Below, one piece after another: positions 38,501-53,500 of a DNA stretch of 64,000 nt. The stretch comes from Lepus europaeus (lineage: Eukaryota; Chordata; Mammalia; Lagomorpha; Leporidae). The stretch covers positions 65,557,266-65,621,265 of the forward strand of contig NC_084837.1 of the NCBI RefSeq assembly GCF_033115175.1, written 5' to 3'. How positions within the stretch are numbered: the first letter of the stretch is position 1; each line of letters opens with the position of its first letter. The translations under genes and the position numbers were made by a program. The notes under the pieces are model-generated. The model saw nothing but the letters and a program-made list of their open reading frames with translations. It did no database searches and was not told the origin of the DNA.

Positions 38501-41500
38501 AGATGTCCCTGGAGGGACACTTAGAGAGTGGCTCACTCAAAGACAGAAGGGCATCAACACAGTGGAAGGATAGGTAAAGTCAGTGTCAGAACTCAGAGGT
38601 TAAGTGTCTGGAGGTGACATGGTGAGGAAGAATGATGTTGAGTCAGAAGCAAACGTACCGTTAGTCGGATGCTTTGCAAACGACACAGAAAATCGTTTTA
38701 CGGCCGGGACAAACAAGAGCTCTGGGGAGAAAAGACATCATGGGGATTATACCACCCCTGTCCCCACACTCTGCTATGGAATTTGCCCATAATATATTCC
38801 TTTCTTTAGTTACATGGACTGCTCCCATCCCCACCCCTTAGATTCCTGAAGATCACATTCCAATCTTTCCCTTTGGTGTAATCTCTTAGCAATCTGTACG
38901 TCATCTTCACCACAAATATGGCCCCACAAACAATGCTAATTTCACCATCATGTCTTCTTTCTGGTCATTTGGAAATAAAATTCTTGGTGCAATTTTCAGC
39001 CCTTCTTCCAATCTCTCTCTACATCACCCTTTCTGCCTGAGCTGAGCAACTTCCGCTTTCCTGAACATGATTTCCCAAATTTTAATCAAGTTTCCACTGC
39101 ATTCTTCCTGACCATGGATCATCCTCCTCAGTCCTTACTCCTACAGGCCAGGATCCAGGAAAGAGTGCTAACAAATGCAGCAGGGCTGTATGTGGGAGAT
39201 TATGAAGGGAAGAAGCATAAATAAGTAGTATTCGTATGGTGAGAGGGAATGCAAATGGAGGGTGGAAGGGGTCCTGGTTCCTTCTCCCATCTATTAATGA
39301 TGAAGACAACTTGTTATCAGGCCCATGTCAGTGCCATCTTAAGCATGAATAATTGTGCAACTATGTCCTTGCTGGGGGACAAATGAAGACAAGAGTTGCC
39401 CCCCAAAAGTCCACCCACATACCATCTCGGTGTTTCAAACTGGCAGGTGGTAGCTTTTTGCCATGGCTGCGGGCGTAGTCCTGAAGATTCGGTGCGCTGG
39501 AGGAGCCACCCAGCACTGTGGTGCTGAACAGCCCTGTGCACTGTGAGCCTGCAAGGCCGGGAGTGCATTAGTAGCCACGCAAAGCTGCACACAGTACACA
39601 CAACTGTACATGACAACATCAAGACACACACATAAACATTCCAAGCAACCACCATGGAGCCACTCCACAGAAACACACAGAGCTTTCACTACTGTCCAGA
39701 GCCACACTGGGATTCTCCTAAAGATCTACATGGCAGAGACAAAGAGGCCACTACAAATAAGGTTAGTCATATTAGGGCATTCAAAGCCATAGACTATACT
39801 CTCTAGCTGGCTCTTAGAAATACTAAAAGAAAAGGTAGACCTCTCTACTTCCCCTAGGTTTAATTCAGCACCCTTTCCCATAACACAGGATTTGAGAAAC
39901 CCAGCAATCTAATCCCTTGTGGTTTTGAGAGGCAAGGGCTATGACTGATACTGGAGACTGGGTTTTGAACACTCAGCTGGCACCCTCTGAACTCTTCCTA
40001 AGTTCTTCATCCAACATCCCCCCTCCCTTCACATCAGTTTACCTTTCCCAAAAATGAAAGTACGAGACTTGTTGCATTTTTAAAGCTGGGAGGGACTCAG
40101 AGATCATCCAGTTCAACCTTCTCACTTTCCTGATGAAGAAACTGAGATCCAAAATGGATCTCCTTGGTCAAGGTCACAGAATTTGCTAGGAACTGGTTTA
40201 TAATCCAGGTCTCCTGGCTCTGAGGATCAAGTGTATTCAGTCAGAGAAAAAAAAAAGAATTTCCTAGGAGGAACAGCAATTTCTGAAGTGAAGATACAAA
40301 TTGAAAGGCGCATGAGGAGTCAGCTGATGATATGCAGAGCATGCCTACCGTGTGCTGAGCACCCTACTAAGAAGAAAAGCAGGAAACAGAAAAAAAAAAA
40401 AAAAAGGCATGTTTTTTTTCTGCTCTCAAACATTTATTGTCTTATAATCCCTGTGATCAAAACCAGAGACCACCCCACACAAGTTCAAAGAAAGTAGAGA
40501 GCACTACTGCCAATCTGAAGGGTAAATAAAACTTGAAGAATCTCTGAAGAAAATATATCAGGCCAGTCACTGTCCCCCATATCTGATCTACTAGCAGAGG
40601 ATCAGGACTCCATGGTCCTTTCTCCTAGGATAGCCTACAGGACAGAGCAGTCAGGACGAAAGACGAAACAAATGATACCCAGAGTCTTGCGATTTTCCCT
40701 GTAATTCGAAATTCATCTTAGCCAAGACCCTGAGTTTGGCTCGGTCTTAACATTCACAGGGGGATGGATGGAGTGGAGAGGAAGTTGGTTTCCTTTGAGT
40801 CCACCAAGAAAGGGCCACATTTTCAGAGGTCCCAGGATTTCTGGGTCACTAAAGAAATCAGGAGGCTCAGGTGACTGACTATACCCATCATAGAATTCAG
40901 GACCTCTCTTCTGTACAGCAATTTCCCTACCCTTCATGCTTAAAGAGCCTGTGGAATGGAGTTCCAGAGAGTAACAGGGGTCGCTAAATATGTCTGCTTT
41001 TCTTCAGGGAAGCTAAACTTGCTGGCTGCATCCCAGACCACCCCAAGCTCTGTTCTACATTTACTTCCTCCTGGCACAGCCATTCCATCTCTACTCTGCC
41101 CAGTCTTCAAATCATCTCAGAGGGTGGTCTCTACTTTACCACCACCATCTGTCAACCAGTCCCATGTCCATAACTCTGCTTTATTCTTGACATCACTCCC
41201 ACTTAAGTAGGCCAGGCACACCTTTTTGCAGCCTCTCTGAAATATATTCTTTACTGGGGCTTTTGGAAAAAGAAGTCCATAACATAGATATACATATTTG
41301 TTATTTATGTTTCCTGCCCCAAACAATCTACCTCATTTCAGGGATCTATGAGGCAACGGGACTTACAAAATTAGCCCAGTAAGTTACCAAAAATCTTTCT
41401 CTCTTTTGAAGCTCCAAATGCTGACTATTTTGAGGGCCAAGAAACTGGGTACCAAGGACAAAGGTAACAGAAAAATAAGAGGAGCTAAACAGACTAATAG

Positions 41501-44500
41501 GACATGATAGAAAGACCCAGGAGACCAAGTCTAGACCCATACAATCATGTATGATCTCCAGTTCTATGTACTGGTTTACAAGGTACTGTGTTCAGAGTCA
41601 GCCCCTCCCAAAGATCCCTTTGCCCTCACAAGAAACACAGTAGTTCCTGAGGCTTGGTCCTTGCTGTAGTCTGCATTCTTAGAAAAGCTTGAGGGCAGGT
41701 ATTTGGCTTAGAGGCTAAGATGGCTGTAATCTCATACAGAGTACCTGGGTTTGAGTCCAGCTAATGTGGACCCTGGGAAGAAGCAGGTGATAGTTCAAGC
41801 TGTTGAATCCCTGCCACCTCATGGGAAAACTGGGAGGAATTCCTGGCTCCTGGTTTTGCTCTGGCCATTGTGGGCATGTAGGGAGTGAACCAGTAGGTGG
41901 GAGCTCTATCTATCCGTCTCTCTGCCTCTTAAATAAAAAATAACTTAAAAAAAAAAAAAAAAGAAAGAAAAAGAAAAGGTTGAATGATATTCTCTACCCC
42001 TCTCTAGGGATCAAAAAATCAAGAGGCATTCTTTCAAGGTCCTGAGAGAAATCTGTCACTATTCCAGTCTCAGACTTGTTCCTTAATTTTCTGGAAGGAA
42101 AGGAGGAAAAGTTACAGGATTAGGACAGGAGGGAGGAGGGGGATGAAGGTAGCAGGGGTCAGGGAAGGGATGTGAAAAACACAGGTTTCAGAGGAAGACA
42201 AGGCACAAGTTCTCCAAATAGGGAATATGACATTTATGGGGTCACAAGTACCTCTATAGCTCTGTCTCTGATAACTCTGAAGGTTCAGAGTCTCCATGGC
42301 CCCTTAAGGTCTGGGCTAGACTGGAGGGACAGATAAGGAATGAGAGGGAAAGCCAGAAAAATACCATTTGGCAAGGAATATGGGGGTTGGTGTAGAAAAC
42401 GGAGAGATAAACACCTTCCTGGAATGGAAACAATCATCCGAGATTCAAGTTCACACCTAACTAGCCTCTCTTACTTCATCCTCCCTACCCCCACCTGACA
42501 ATTCCACTGACTGGATGGCACCAACACCCATGACAAAGGTTTCCCCCAACAAAACTCTGAAGAACAGACAGACATCCCTTCCACCGACAGTTGAGAGGCA
42601 CTGGAAATCCATACCTAGGCCACTCTGCTTCATCTCTGTTGGTGGCCGTGAGGATGAGAAGAGCCGATAGCCACCAGGCCTGGAGGATGAAGTCTCAGAA
42701 AGTACCTGCAGAAAAAGACTCTGTGTTATTACGTGGCCCCTCCAACCCAGACGTTCAAACCTAAGTCCTGAATTTCTGCCCCTAAAAAGCCAAGCAGCAT
42801 CAGAAAGTTTGAAAGAACCAAAGATTTTTTTTTTAGAGGTAAGAGGAAATGAAAAGGGACTAGAGTGGACTTTGCAGAGGGAAATCCTTCTTTACTAGAA
42901 GACACTTCTATTTCCAAGACACCTGTCCCCAGTCTTCCCATCCCAAATCTGAGAAATCATTGTTCAACCATCCTGATTCTCAGGTGAACAGGGGTCCTTG
43001 ATCTTACCCATTCCTCCCTAGGATTCAGAAAGCTCATCACAATGGCTCAGCCAACAATAATAAAACCTGGCCACCCTCTCTTCTTTCCATAGGACAGCCG
43101 TGGCTTCTGCAACCATTCTGTTTCTTATCTAAAACAACAAGCCCTCCCCTCCAACTATCTCACTCCTGGACACATAAGACAGATTTCTTAAAATGCCCAT
43201 GGGGTTCTAATTGCACAGCCCCCAGTATATACACATCCCACCTAGAAAGTGTTCCGAGTCCCTAGATCCCAAAAGATAGACAGAGGCAGGAAAGGGAGGC
43301 AAGGTAGGGAGGGACACCTGTGTGCAGGACGCCAGGTGAGTGGTGGACACAGCCCGGGGCTGAAGGCCGATGGCTGGGGAAGGCCGGGGGAGGTCTCCTG
43401 ACCTCCGGCGGCGCCGTCCCCGCAAGGGGATGAGGTCCAGGTTCCCTGTGCACTGCATGTTCATGACCTGCAATCATACCGGGTAGAAAGCCCGTCATGG
43501 CTGCTTTAACTCCAGGCTCCCAAAAGCCCCAGTGCCTATAGGACAGAGCCAGCTATAGGGCAAGAAAAGATGATCAGCCAAGGCATAGCTGCTATGAAGG
43601 TCACAGGTTTTGCCATATAAAACAGTCCAAAAACATGAGATGATTGAGAGAAGAAGGGAAGGGAGAAAGGGTGTTATTGTTAAGGATAAGACTGTCCAAA
43701 GCCTACACTTGTGCATCAGAGGAAGGAAGCATTAATATCACAAGACTGGATGACCACAGAAGAGACAGACTTCCTTGCAAAGCTGCAGAGAACATTCTAG
43801 GGCATCATCACCCTGGAAGAGCCAGGGTCTATACAGCACTAGTAACTGAAAGGAATAAGTATGATTACAACAGGAAGCGTCCTGTAGGTCTGAAACAAAG
43901 CAGTCAGTCTCCTCAACTGTGAGAGAGGACAAAGAGAGCTCCCCTCTGCCAGTTTCCTGACTGCTTACACAGCAAGGAAAAAGGGAGTCAAGCACAGCAG
44001 TGATGGGGAGACGAGCAGACTGTGCCAAAGGGAAAGGCCGTTAGACGTGGAGGAGCAGTTGACTGACGGCTGATTATGTGCAGTTCTGTCCATCTGATCT
44101 ATTTCCCATAAGTCTGATCTATTTCCCATAAGTACTAGAGTACATCAAGTTACACATATACCTCAATGGGGAAATAATGTATATCCCACCGATATACATT
44201 AGCCACTACACTATACCATCTAGCACTACAATAATCAAGAAGTACAGGAGGGGTCCACAGAGACTGTATGTAATTTGTCTTCTCAGCTTTCTCCCAAGCC
44301 TGAACTTTAAACCTCTGGCTAAACCTGGAAAAGCTAGTTATAGCTTATTCTAAGATATCACAGAAATGGGAAAACTAATTCCTCTAAGACAGAGACCTGG
44401 TTCAAAGCCAAGCAAAAAGATTTACTGGGTCAGAGCAGGATCCAAATCAGACAGGGATAAATCATGGCATCAGTGTCATTGGGGAAAAGAAGCAAACATC

Positions 44501-47500
44501 TCTCTGGGAAAAAGACCAAAAACAAGAGCCCCAGGACAATCAGCTGGACACATGTGGGATGAGCAGCAGTTCCTTCCTCCTGACTGGAGAATTAGAACCA
44601 CAACCAGAGACAAACTTCAGGCACCGTGGAACACAGGTTCTGGCACATAAACCTGCTCTTCAGGACAACAGCAAGCCAGGCAGCCCTCCAGACTGATCTC
44701 CTTTCTGAAATGATGATATAGATAACTCTATAGGGAGTGAAATGTGAGGTATTTGCTTCTGTCTGAGCTGTAAATTTTACCCAAGGCAACAAACAGATGA
44801 AAAGGGCCTGGTCTTTAAAACAGATTATGCTGCTATTAAAGTGCTTGCTTATGGAGTCTCTGCAAGATGATTTTATTTTACAGGAGGAAAAAAAAAATTG
44901 AGGCATAGAAAGGTTAAGTGACCTAGGCAAGGTCACTCAGCTTCTAAGCATCAGGCTGGGATTTTTGCCCCAGAGTTCATGTTGTTATACTCTATTTCCT
45001 TTTTAACACCTGCCTTTTCACACTCATCCAGGCACCTCCTCCTGTCTCAGCTCTCATAACCCTTCCCTCTCAGGTACCCTCACTGGAAACTCGGCAATCT
45101 CAGAAGCAGCAACCACTTTAAAGCAGCTCTAGAGGAAGCAGCTGTGAAACAGATTAAGTAAAACAGGGGTGGGAGGACTGTTTCAGGTGTCAAGAACTCC
45201 CCTGGCAAGGGGACGCAGAGGAAACACGGATTTTATCCCAAGAGCACTTCCACCCCTCTGTCTTTCCCCCAGTCCTTCCCATTACCTCCATGGAGCCGGC
45301 TTTTCGGTTACGAGTGAGGGGCGATCTCCTCGGGAGGCCAGGGCCCTCGGGAGGCTGTGGTGAAATCTGCGATGCCCGGTCCGGCTCATCTGGTGTCTTG
45401 CCTGAGCACAAGTTCTCTATGCTACCTTGGTCTGCTTTCATTTCCTCATTCTGTTCAGTAACAGGCAAAGCGAAGAGGAATTATGGCCTTTATATCTCCC
45501 TGTACTGTTTCCCAGCTTGGTTCCCAAGTCCTTCAGTCCCCAATCCCAGCACTGGGACCCACCTCAGAAGAGGCAGGACGGAAGCCACAGCCAGTCGGGG
45601 CACTGCCTTCTTCCTCCACACCTTTCACTCCAGGGCTGAAGTGCAGCTCCACATGGAACCGTTCCTCTGACAGGGGATCCTATGCGGCAGCAGCAGATGA
45701 AGGGGCAGGTGGGATAAGCTGGATATGGTGGTGGAAGACTAAGCAGGGGCAAGAGAGAGTTCAAGAGGGTATACCCTCCCAGGGCAGCTGGGACCAAGGT
45801 TGCAGTGTCTTGCTCCATTCTGGGACTAATCCGTCACAGTTTCCTCTCAACCAGAGTTTGTTTTAGGATCCTCACTCCCTCACCTCCCACTATGTGTGAT
45901 TCACCACCGCACATGACTTTTGCCATTCCAGTTCTACAGCCCCTCCCTTCCATCTCCCACAGTAGTTCAGCTTTGCTTATGGTGCACAGTGCAGCACAGT
46001 TAAAGATGCCTTTGTGAGGCTTTTTGCAGAGTGTATGTACAACCATGTTTGAGGGGAAAAAAAAAAGACTCATAACACTGTCCTAAATTCTATACTCGCC
46101 TTAATGCTATAGTGGTGTTTGAGGTTCTCTCTCTGACTCAACACCATCTCAGAACACATTATTTGTTCCAGAAGAAATCTCTGGATGCTCTGTGACATGC
46201 TGTGCCTAGGTGTCTCACCTAGCTGGATTCTACAAATTCTAAAGCAAAGAAGTTTTTAGGGGCCAGTGCTGTGGCGTAGTGGGTAAAGCCGCCGCTTGCA
46301 GTGCCAGCATCCCATGTGGGTGCCAGTTCAAATCTCAGCTACTCCTCTTCTGATCCAGTTCTCTGCAATGGCCTGGGAAAACAGTGGAAGATGGCCCAAG
46401 TCCTTGGGCCCCTGCACCCGCATGGGAGACCTGGAAGAAGTTCCTTGCTCCTGGCTTCAGATTGGCCCAGCTCCGGCTGTTGCAGCCATTTGAGGAGTGA
46501 ACCAGCAGAAGGAAGACCCCTCTCTCTCTCTCTGCCTCTGCCCCTCTCTGTCTTTCAAATAAATAAATCCATCCTAAAAAAAGTTTTTGCTCCTTTTTAA
46601 TAAAGGTAAAAATAAGGGGCCTCTCCTTCCTCCCACACTGTTAGCTACTCACCCGAGTGTTGTCTTCATAAAGCATGATGACAATCTGAGTCATGTAGTT
46701 TAGTTCCGAGATGGCACTAAGATAAGCCAAAGCTCGCTGCCATTGGGCATCCTGGGTCTCCTGCCAAACACAGAAGGAGGTGGGCCAAGGCCTAAGGCCA
46801 GAGGAGTCAGTGAAGGGGCAGCGAGCCAAGGAGAAGACAGGAAGCTTGCAGTAAGGAACAAGTGTGAGGAGAGGAAAAGAACGCCAGGGGAGGTGTTCAC
46901 AGGCTAGAGGAAGGAGGATCCTTACATCAAGAAGTCCCCCATAACGGAAGACACTGAGCAGGGAGTGGACGTGGCTCTCACTGGTGAAATAGAGACGTGT
47001 TCGAACGTGGCGGCCTGGGGAGAGCACTCCTCGGGAGTACCTGAGGTGACAGCTCAATCACTCACACGGTCAGGTCATCCTCTCCCCACCCCTCCCAAGC
47101 TCCCTCCTCCCCCGCTCAGAGACCTCTCCTTTCCATCCCAGGATTCCTGCTGTCCTTGGTTCCCCACCTTCTTTCCCCCAGGATTCCCTGACACGCCCCC
47201 CCTCCATCCAGCACCCCTCCCAGCCCTCCCTCACAGGGGATGCAGCTTGTTGACAGACTCATCCTCGTGGGTTCTCTGCAGGTCAAGTAGTATCTTCCGC
47301 AACAGAGGAAGACAGAAGCCCACGGCAATTTCCAGTTTCTCCTCCCGACTGATCCCGTACTCCTAGGGGCCATAGGCCAGGAATAAGCACCTCAGTGAAT
47401 CCTGTTCTCCTCTTGCCTCACACTCCCAGGCCCAAGATCATGCCTGTCTTCACCTCAGGTCTATGGTTTCCTTCACATCTGCCACAGTCCCTCTCCAGGT

Positions 47501-50500
47501 AGCTCCTCAGTTACTCCTGTACTTAGCCAGGACCAGAGTGGACCTTGTGAACTGTAGTAACTCAACCATTCCTTCTCTAAGTTTCCTTCCCCTGGTTCCC
47601 AAATCATCTCTTCTTTCTACCTTTTCTCTCCTTCCTTCCTCAGTGCCATATCCCCAGGCTGGATCACCTATGAGACACACCTGGGGGATGACCACATCAG
47701 CCAATGCCTTAGAGAGACGGAGCAACTCTGCTGTGCCTTGAAGTCCCAGGCTCCCATTGTGCTGCACGTCATACTTGACACAGTCATAGATGTCAGGGAT
47801 CTTACTGATATCATAGCGCCCACTCTTCTGTCGGAAGTCACGTTCCAACTTGCTCCAACGCTGAAGCATAAGCTCTAGTGTCTCGCTGTGGTACAGCTGC
47901 AGGTCTGGAAGGAAGGCAGCAAGTCAGAGTCAGATTTTACCTCTAACGGAAGTTCCTGATGATTCAGAAGTAGAAGCAGGGGATGAGGGTGCTTGGAGTC
48001 AGACACTTGGGAGAAGACACAAGCAAGCCTTAGAAAGCATCTCATCCCACAGATGTTGAAGGGAACACAGGAGGACTCACACCCACCTACAGACTTGGGG
48101 TCCTGCATCCGTTCCCGGATCTGATGGGTGAGGTTTTCAATCAGGGCAAATACCTGATCACAGACCCTCACAGGATTCTGGATGACGGTCATGGAGTTGA
48201 TCAGGGAAGTGCTTCCAGTGGGAGCCAGCTGTGTGGGGAATAGAGAGATGAAAAGCAAGACAGACTCCTCAGATTCCTGTGAGCTTACTACAAAGAGATA
48301 TCTGCCACACAGATGTGCTTATTGACTCACTCCAACAACCATTCCAGTAATTCTAGGGCCTTCAGATGAGAGGGCTGCTCCTGTACATGGTCATCTACCA
48401 GGAGTCAATCTTAACAGCCCTGAAGTCCAGAGAAAATAAAACATACCTAAGTTCTTTTCTTGAAGCCTTTAGAATATACACAGAAAATACTGGGGGTAAA
48501 AATTAAACCAAGATCTCCACAGAATGTTTTCATGAGCAGATACTAAAGATAACATCCTGTCTAGGGGTAGAGGTTGAGTTGGACTTGGTTCCAACTCAAG
48601 CCTTTAGTTAAGTCATAGTCATTGGGGAGTAAGGAGGGAGAAAGAAGATTGTGGGTGGAATACATGATTCTACCTAAGTTTTCACAAGCTCCATTCTTGC
48701 TAGCAAATGGAAGCAAGGGAAAGTTGCCTCGGATTTTTGGATTTGACATTGAGCAATGGGTTGGAAAATAAGGTGGCAAGGTCATATTTAAAGGAGAATA
48801 AAGTAAATCTCATTTCCTAAACAATGTGCTCAGTTATTTAGCATATTTAAGAAGCTATCAGGGGGCTGGCGCTGTGGCGTAGCAGGTAAAGCCGCCACCT
48901 GCAGTGCCAGCATTTCATATGGGCACCAGTTCAAGTCCCGACTGCTCCACTTTCCATCCAGTTTTCTGCTATGGTCTGGGAAAGCAGTAGAAGATGGCCC
49001 AAGTTCTTGGGCCCCTGCACTCAGCTGGGAGACCCAGAAGAAGCTCCTGGCTTTGGATTGGCGCAGCTCTGGTCATTGCTGCCAACTGGGGAGTGAACCA
49101 TTGGATGGAAGCCCTCTCTCTCTCTGTCTCTGCTTCTGTGTAACTCTGACTTTCAAATAAATAAATCCTTAAAAAAAAAAAAACTATCAGAAATGCGTAC
49201 ACAGCAATGTGAGTACACTTAATGACACAGAACTATCCACTTTAAAATGGTTACAGTGGTACCAAAGTTTAAAAAAGAAACATTTTGGGGCCAGTGCTGT
49301 AGCGCAGCAGGTTTACGCCCTGGCATCCCATATGGGCGCCAGTTCTAGTCCCAGCTGCTCCTCTTCCAATCCAGCTCTCTGCTATGGCCTGGGATAGCAG
49401 TAGAGGATGGCCCAGGTCCTTGGGCCCCTGCACCTGCGTGGGAGACCCAGAAGAAGCTCCTAGCTCCTAGCTCCTGGCTTCAGATCGGCACAGCTCCGGC
49501 CGTTGTGGCCATCTGGGAAGTGAACCATTGGATGGAAGACCTCTCTCTCTGTCTCTACCTCTCTCCGTAACTCTTTTAAATAAATAAAATTAATCTTTAA
49601 AAAAATAAAAAATAATTTTTTTAAAAGAACCAGTCAGAAATGAGAAATGGGATAGTAGAAAACACTGCCTGGTCAATCATGGCCTAGATACATATGAAGA
49701 AGGATGACCATGTGGGTTAATGGTCTCCACTGTGACTAACACTGTGAGGCAGTAGACTACAGTGGTTAATAGCCTGAGCTCTGAAGGTAAATTCACTGGG
49801 TTCATGCAGGCTGGATGACCAGGGAAAAACGGCACAAATTCTTCAATGCCTAGGTTTCCTCATGTGTAAAATGAGAGAAAAGCACAAGCCTACAGTCCTC
49901 ATGGTGGATTAATGACAGTCATTAATTCTTTATCTCCTTTGGCTCTGTGAGCATGAGCACTTAAGCAGTAAAACAAAATAAAGCTATATTGTGCTGAATC
50001 TGGGCCTGGACTTTAAGAAAGCTTAGAAGCTTCTGTTTTTGGGGAGTCTTAAGCTACCATTTAATAAGTCTAGCTACCAGGCTACAGAAACCACATGAAG
50101 AAAACATGTGGAGAGGAGATGTTCTGAGATTACAGGGAGAGCAGGAACAGGGAGAGCCAGCCATCCCCGAATCCCCATCACACTTCCAAACTTCCAGATG
50201 GTTCCAGTCTCAGACATCTGTCTGTAATTTTAGGAGAAACCCCAAGCAAAACCAGCTGAGTCCGGTACTGTGAGAGACAATAAAATGGTTGTTGTATTAA
50301 GTTGCTAAGGTTTTTTTTATTATCGTTTGTTTGTTTGAAGATTTGCTTACTTGAAAGGCAGTTAGAGACAGAGAAACAAAGAGAGAGGTCTTCCATCCAC
50401 TGGTTCACTCCCAAAATGGCCTTAACAGCCAGAGCTGGGCCATTCCAAAGCCAGGAGCCAGAAGCTTCTTCCAAATCTCCCATGAGAATATAGGGGCCCA

Positions 50501-53500
50501 AACACTTGGGCCATCTCCTGCTGCTTTCCCATGTGCATTAGCCAGGAGCTGGACCTGAAGGGGAGCAGCTGGATCTGAAATTGGCACCCAAGTGGGATGA
50601 CAGCGCCACAGGCAGCAAATTTACCTGCTGTGTCACAGCACTGGCCCTTAAGTTACTAAGTTTTAGACTAGTTTTTTTTTTTTTTTTTTTGACAGGCAGA
50701 GTGGACAGTAGAGGGAGACAGAGAGAAAGGTCTTCCTTTTTGCCGTTGGTTCACCCTCCAATGGCCGCCGCGGCTGGCACACTGCGCTGTTCTGATGGCA
50801 GGAGCCAGGTGCTTATCCTGGTCTCCCGTGGGGTGCAGGGCCCAAGCACTTGGGCCATCCTCCACTGCACTCCCTAGCCACAGCAGAGAGCTGGCCTGGA
50901 AGAGGGGCAACCGGGACAGGATCGGTGCCCCGACCGGGACTAGAACCCGATGTGCCGGCGCCGCAAGGCAGAGGATTAGCCTGTTAAGCCACGGCACCGG
51001 CCTTAGACTAGTTTTTTATACAACAGATAACTGAAACATTCTTTTATTCAAAATCCTTGGGCTCAGTTGCATTTGGAATTGATTTTTTTTAACTTTAGAA
51101 GTTAATATAGTGCTCATATCATATTACATAATACCTCTAAGCAGGGCCTAAGACATAACCAAACATTAATATTTAGAAGCAAAACATATGATTATTTACA
51201 CTACGTGGGATAAATAAGGATTATAAATAGTCTTGACAGCTCATGTCACTTTCGGCTGCCAAATAAGTCTTGATACCACATCTCTAAAAATCCCTATTTT
51301 TGAAATTATGGATAAAAGATCATGGACCTGTATTTATCTCAAAGGGCTACTATAAAGATTAAATAAGATAAGATATGTAAAATACTTAAAACAAAGTCTG
51401 GCATGCAGTTAGTACTACTATTACTGGTCACTATTATTCAGAATTCTAGGAATTTAGGATTCAGGCAATTTGGAGCACACAGATAGGATGAGCCTGACCT
51501 GATCATAGTCCTCAGGGCCAAAGGTTGCATCCTGCTGCAAAATATGGTGTAGCCGAGCTTTCACGCGGTGCTGGCAGCTGCTCAGGGAATCACCATCGCT
51601 GTCTAGGAGCCCATTCATATTGGCACTCTTCACCATTTGTACCAAAATAGGAGTCAGTTCCCCTTCCAGAGCTAAAAGACCCTGATGAGGAAGCACAAAT
51701 TCCATCAGGTGCCTCTCCAGGCCAGGCCTCCTAGGCCTAGATGGTCCAGAGATCCAACGGGAGCTGGCTTGTAGATCCAGTTGCATGTCAAGGGGCCTGC
51801 TCCAGGTAATTATTCTCAGCTCATTCTCAATAGCAGAGAATGGGACCGGATACTAGTTAAAACTTCTTCACGTTGGCACATCAACACCCTGAAACTTTCC
51901 AACGAGTTCTCTAAACTCCGTTTATCTACCTAATGGAAGCCGGGCCTGTGGAAAAACTGTAGTATGCACCTTGGCAAAGGCAGCGGCAGTCATCTGGACA
52001 CGACCTTCATCTGAGGCATAGATCTTGAGGTCGTGGCGGAATGTGCTGTGAAGACGAAGCAGCCCACAGCCTGGGAAGCCAGCATAGTCACCTAGGGAGC
52101 CAAGGAACAGACTGCTATAAATACCTACGTGGAAGAAAGAACCCTCATTTCCCCTCTAACTTCCCTTCATTGCCTCTGTCCCTTCATGTCCCCTAACTTA
52201 GTCAATAATCATCTTTTTCTAGCCCTGCTTGATATCTATACCTCCAAGATACTCACCCTGTCCTCCAGGGTACATGCAGCGAAAAGCTCGTCCCAGCTCC
52301 TCAGCCTGCACACGGCCATCGGGCGTCAGTTCTCCACCCCACTTCAGCACCAGCAGTAAAGTTGGGGCCAGAGCCTCCTCCTGTGGATCTGAGGGGATAA
52401 GAAAACAGTGGGAACATCTAAGTGTTAGGTCTTCTGAGGAGAACAGAAAGATCATCTGGGGGAGTAGCCATCCTTCACGTGCCAACGTGAAGAAGTTTTG
52501 ACTAGTATCCGGTCCCATTCTCTACTATTGAGAATGAGCTGAGAATAATTAGCCAGAGCAGGCCCCTTGATATGCAACTGGATCTACAAGAGATCTGGGT
52601 GGTAACAGAAAGGGAAATGGTATCTTACCTTGCCCCTCATTAGAAGCTTTTACTCCATGAGGGTAATACGTCAACTGTACCTTCCGGTTGATACCTGAGA
52701 AGTGACCATACCTGCAGGATAAAGTCACAGTTTGCTCTCTGCCCCAGCACCCCAATTCCTCATGGTCATTGGCTCCCTTTTGCTATCCCCTTTCTCACAT
52801 CTCCAACACAGACTTCAGCTGTTCTAGCTTTCCAGTTTTCTCCTCGATCTCACCACCTGGTTCTTGCTCTAGTTCAGCTAACAGCAGCCTTGTGATGTCC
52901 AGCACCTCCTAGAGGAAATAATAGGTACCCATGATGAAGGCCAAGTTACCCTTTCATCCTAGTCATTCTCTCCCTCATCAAGGCCCCAATCCCATACACT
53001 ATCTTTTTCAGAAAATTCAACTCCAGGCTAGAATCTCTACCTTACCTGAAGCTGCTCAGGTCTCTTGAGTTTTAATTTCCCTGTCTTGTATCCACCATGT
53101 TTTTCAAATAGAGTAAAAAACCTGAAGAAGTAAGAAGTTTCAGTGTGCAATGAGACTGTTAAAGCTTCTGGGAGTTTCCCTCACCCATCGTACTCACAAA
53201 AACATGTCTAAACTAGAACACTCTTCCTACCTTGGGTGTGTCACCTCCATCTTCATCTTCTGCTTGGGAGTACGATCCCCATGACGAATAATTGCAATAA
53301 CACAACGAAGTTCCATCCTAAGATGGGAAATGTTATCAGAGCCTCTCCCCATCTCCCATTATCACATCCTACCTGACATGTCAAAGAACAGAGGAAAAGG
53401 GATCTGAGATTAGGAATACAGGTAGAGCTAAGGAGACTATCTAGGAAAGGCTCAGGCTCCACTAGTCAGTGCCGGGTCAAGAAATAACCATTGGTCTGGT

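Larger units (their letters stand above)
48229..51498. other. PPIP5K1 intron 17, SINE-rich
   Basis: A 3.3-kb intron holding four CSINEs (two forward, two reverse) and two MIRs, listed separately. The remaining sequence shows no exon. Confidence 0.7.
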
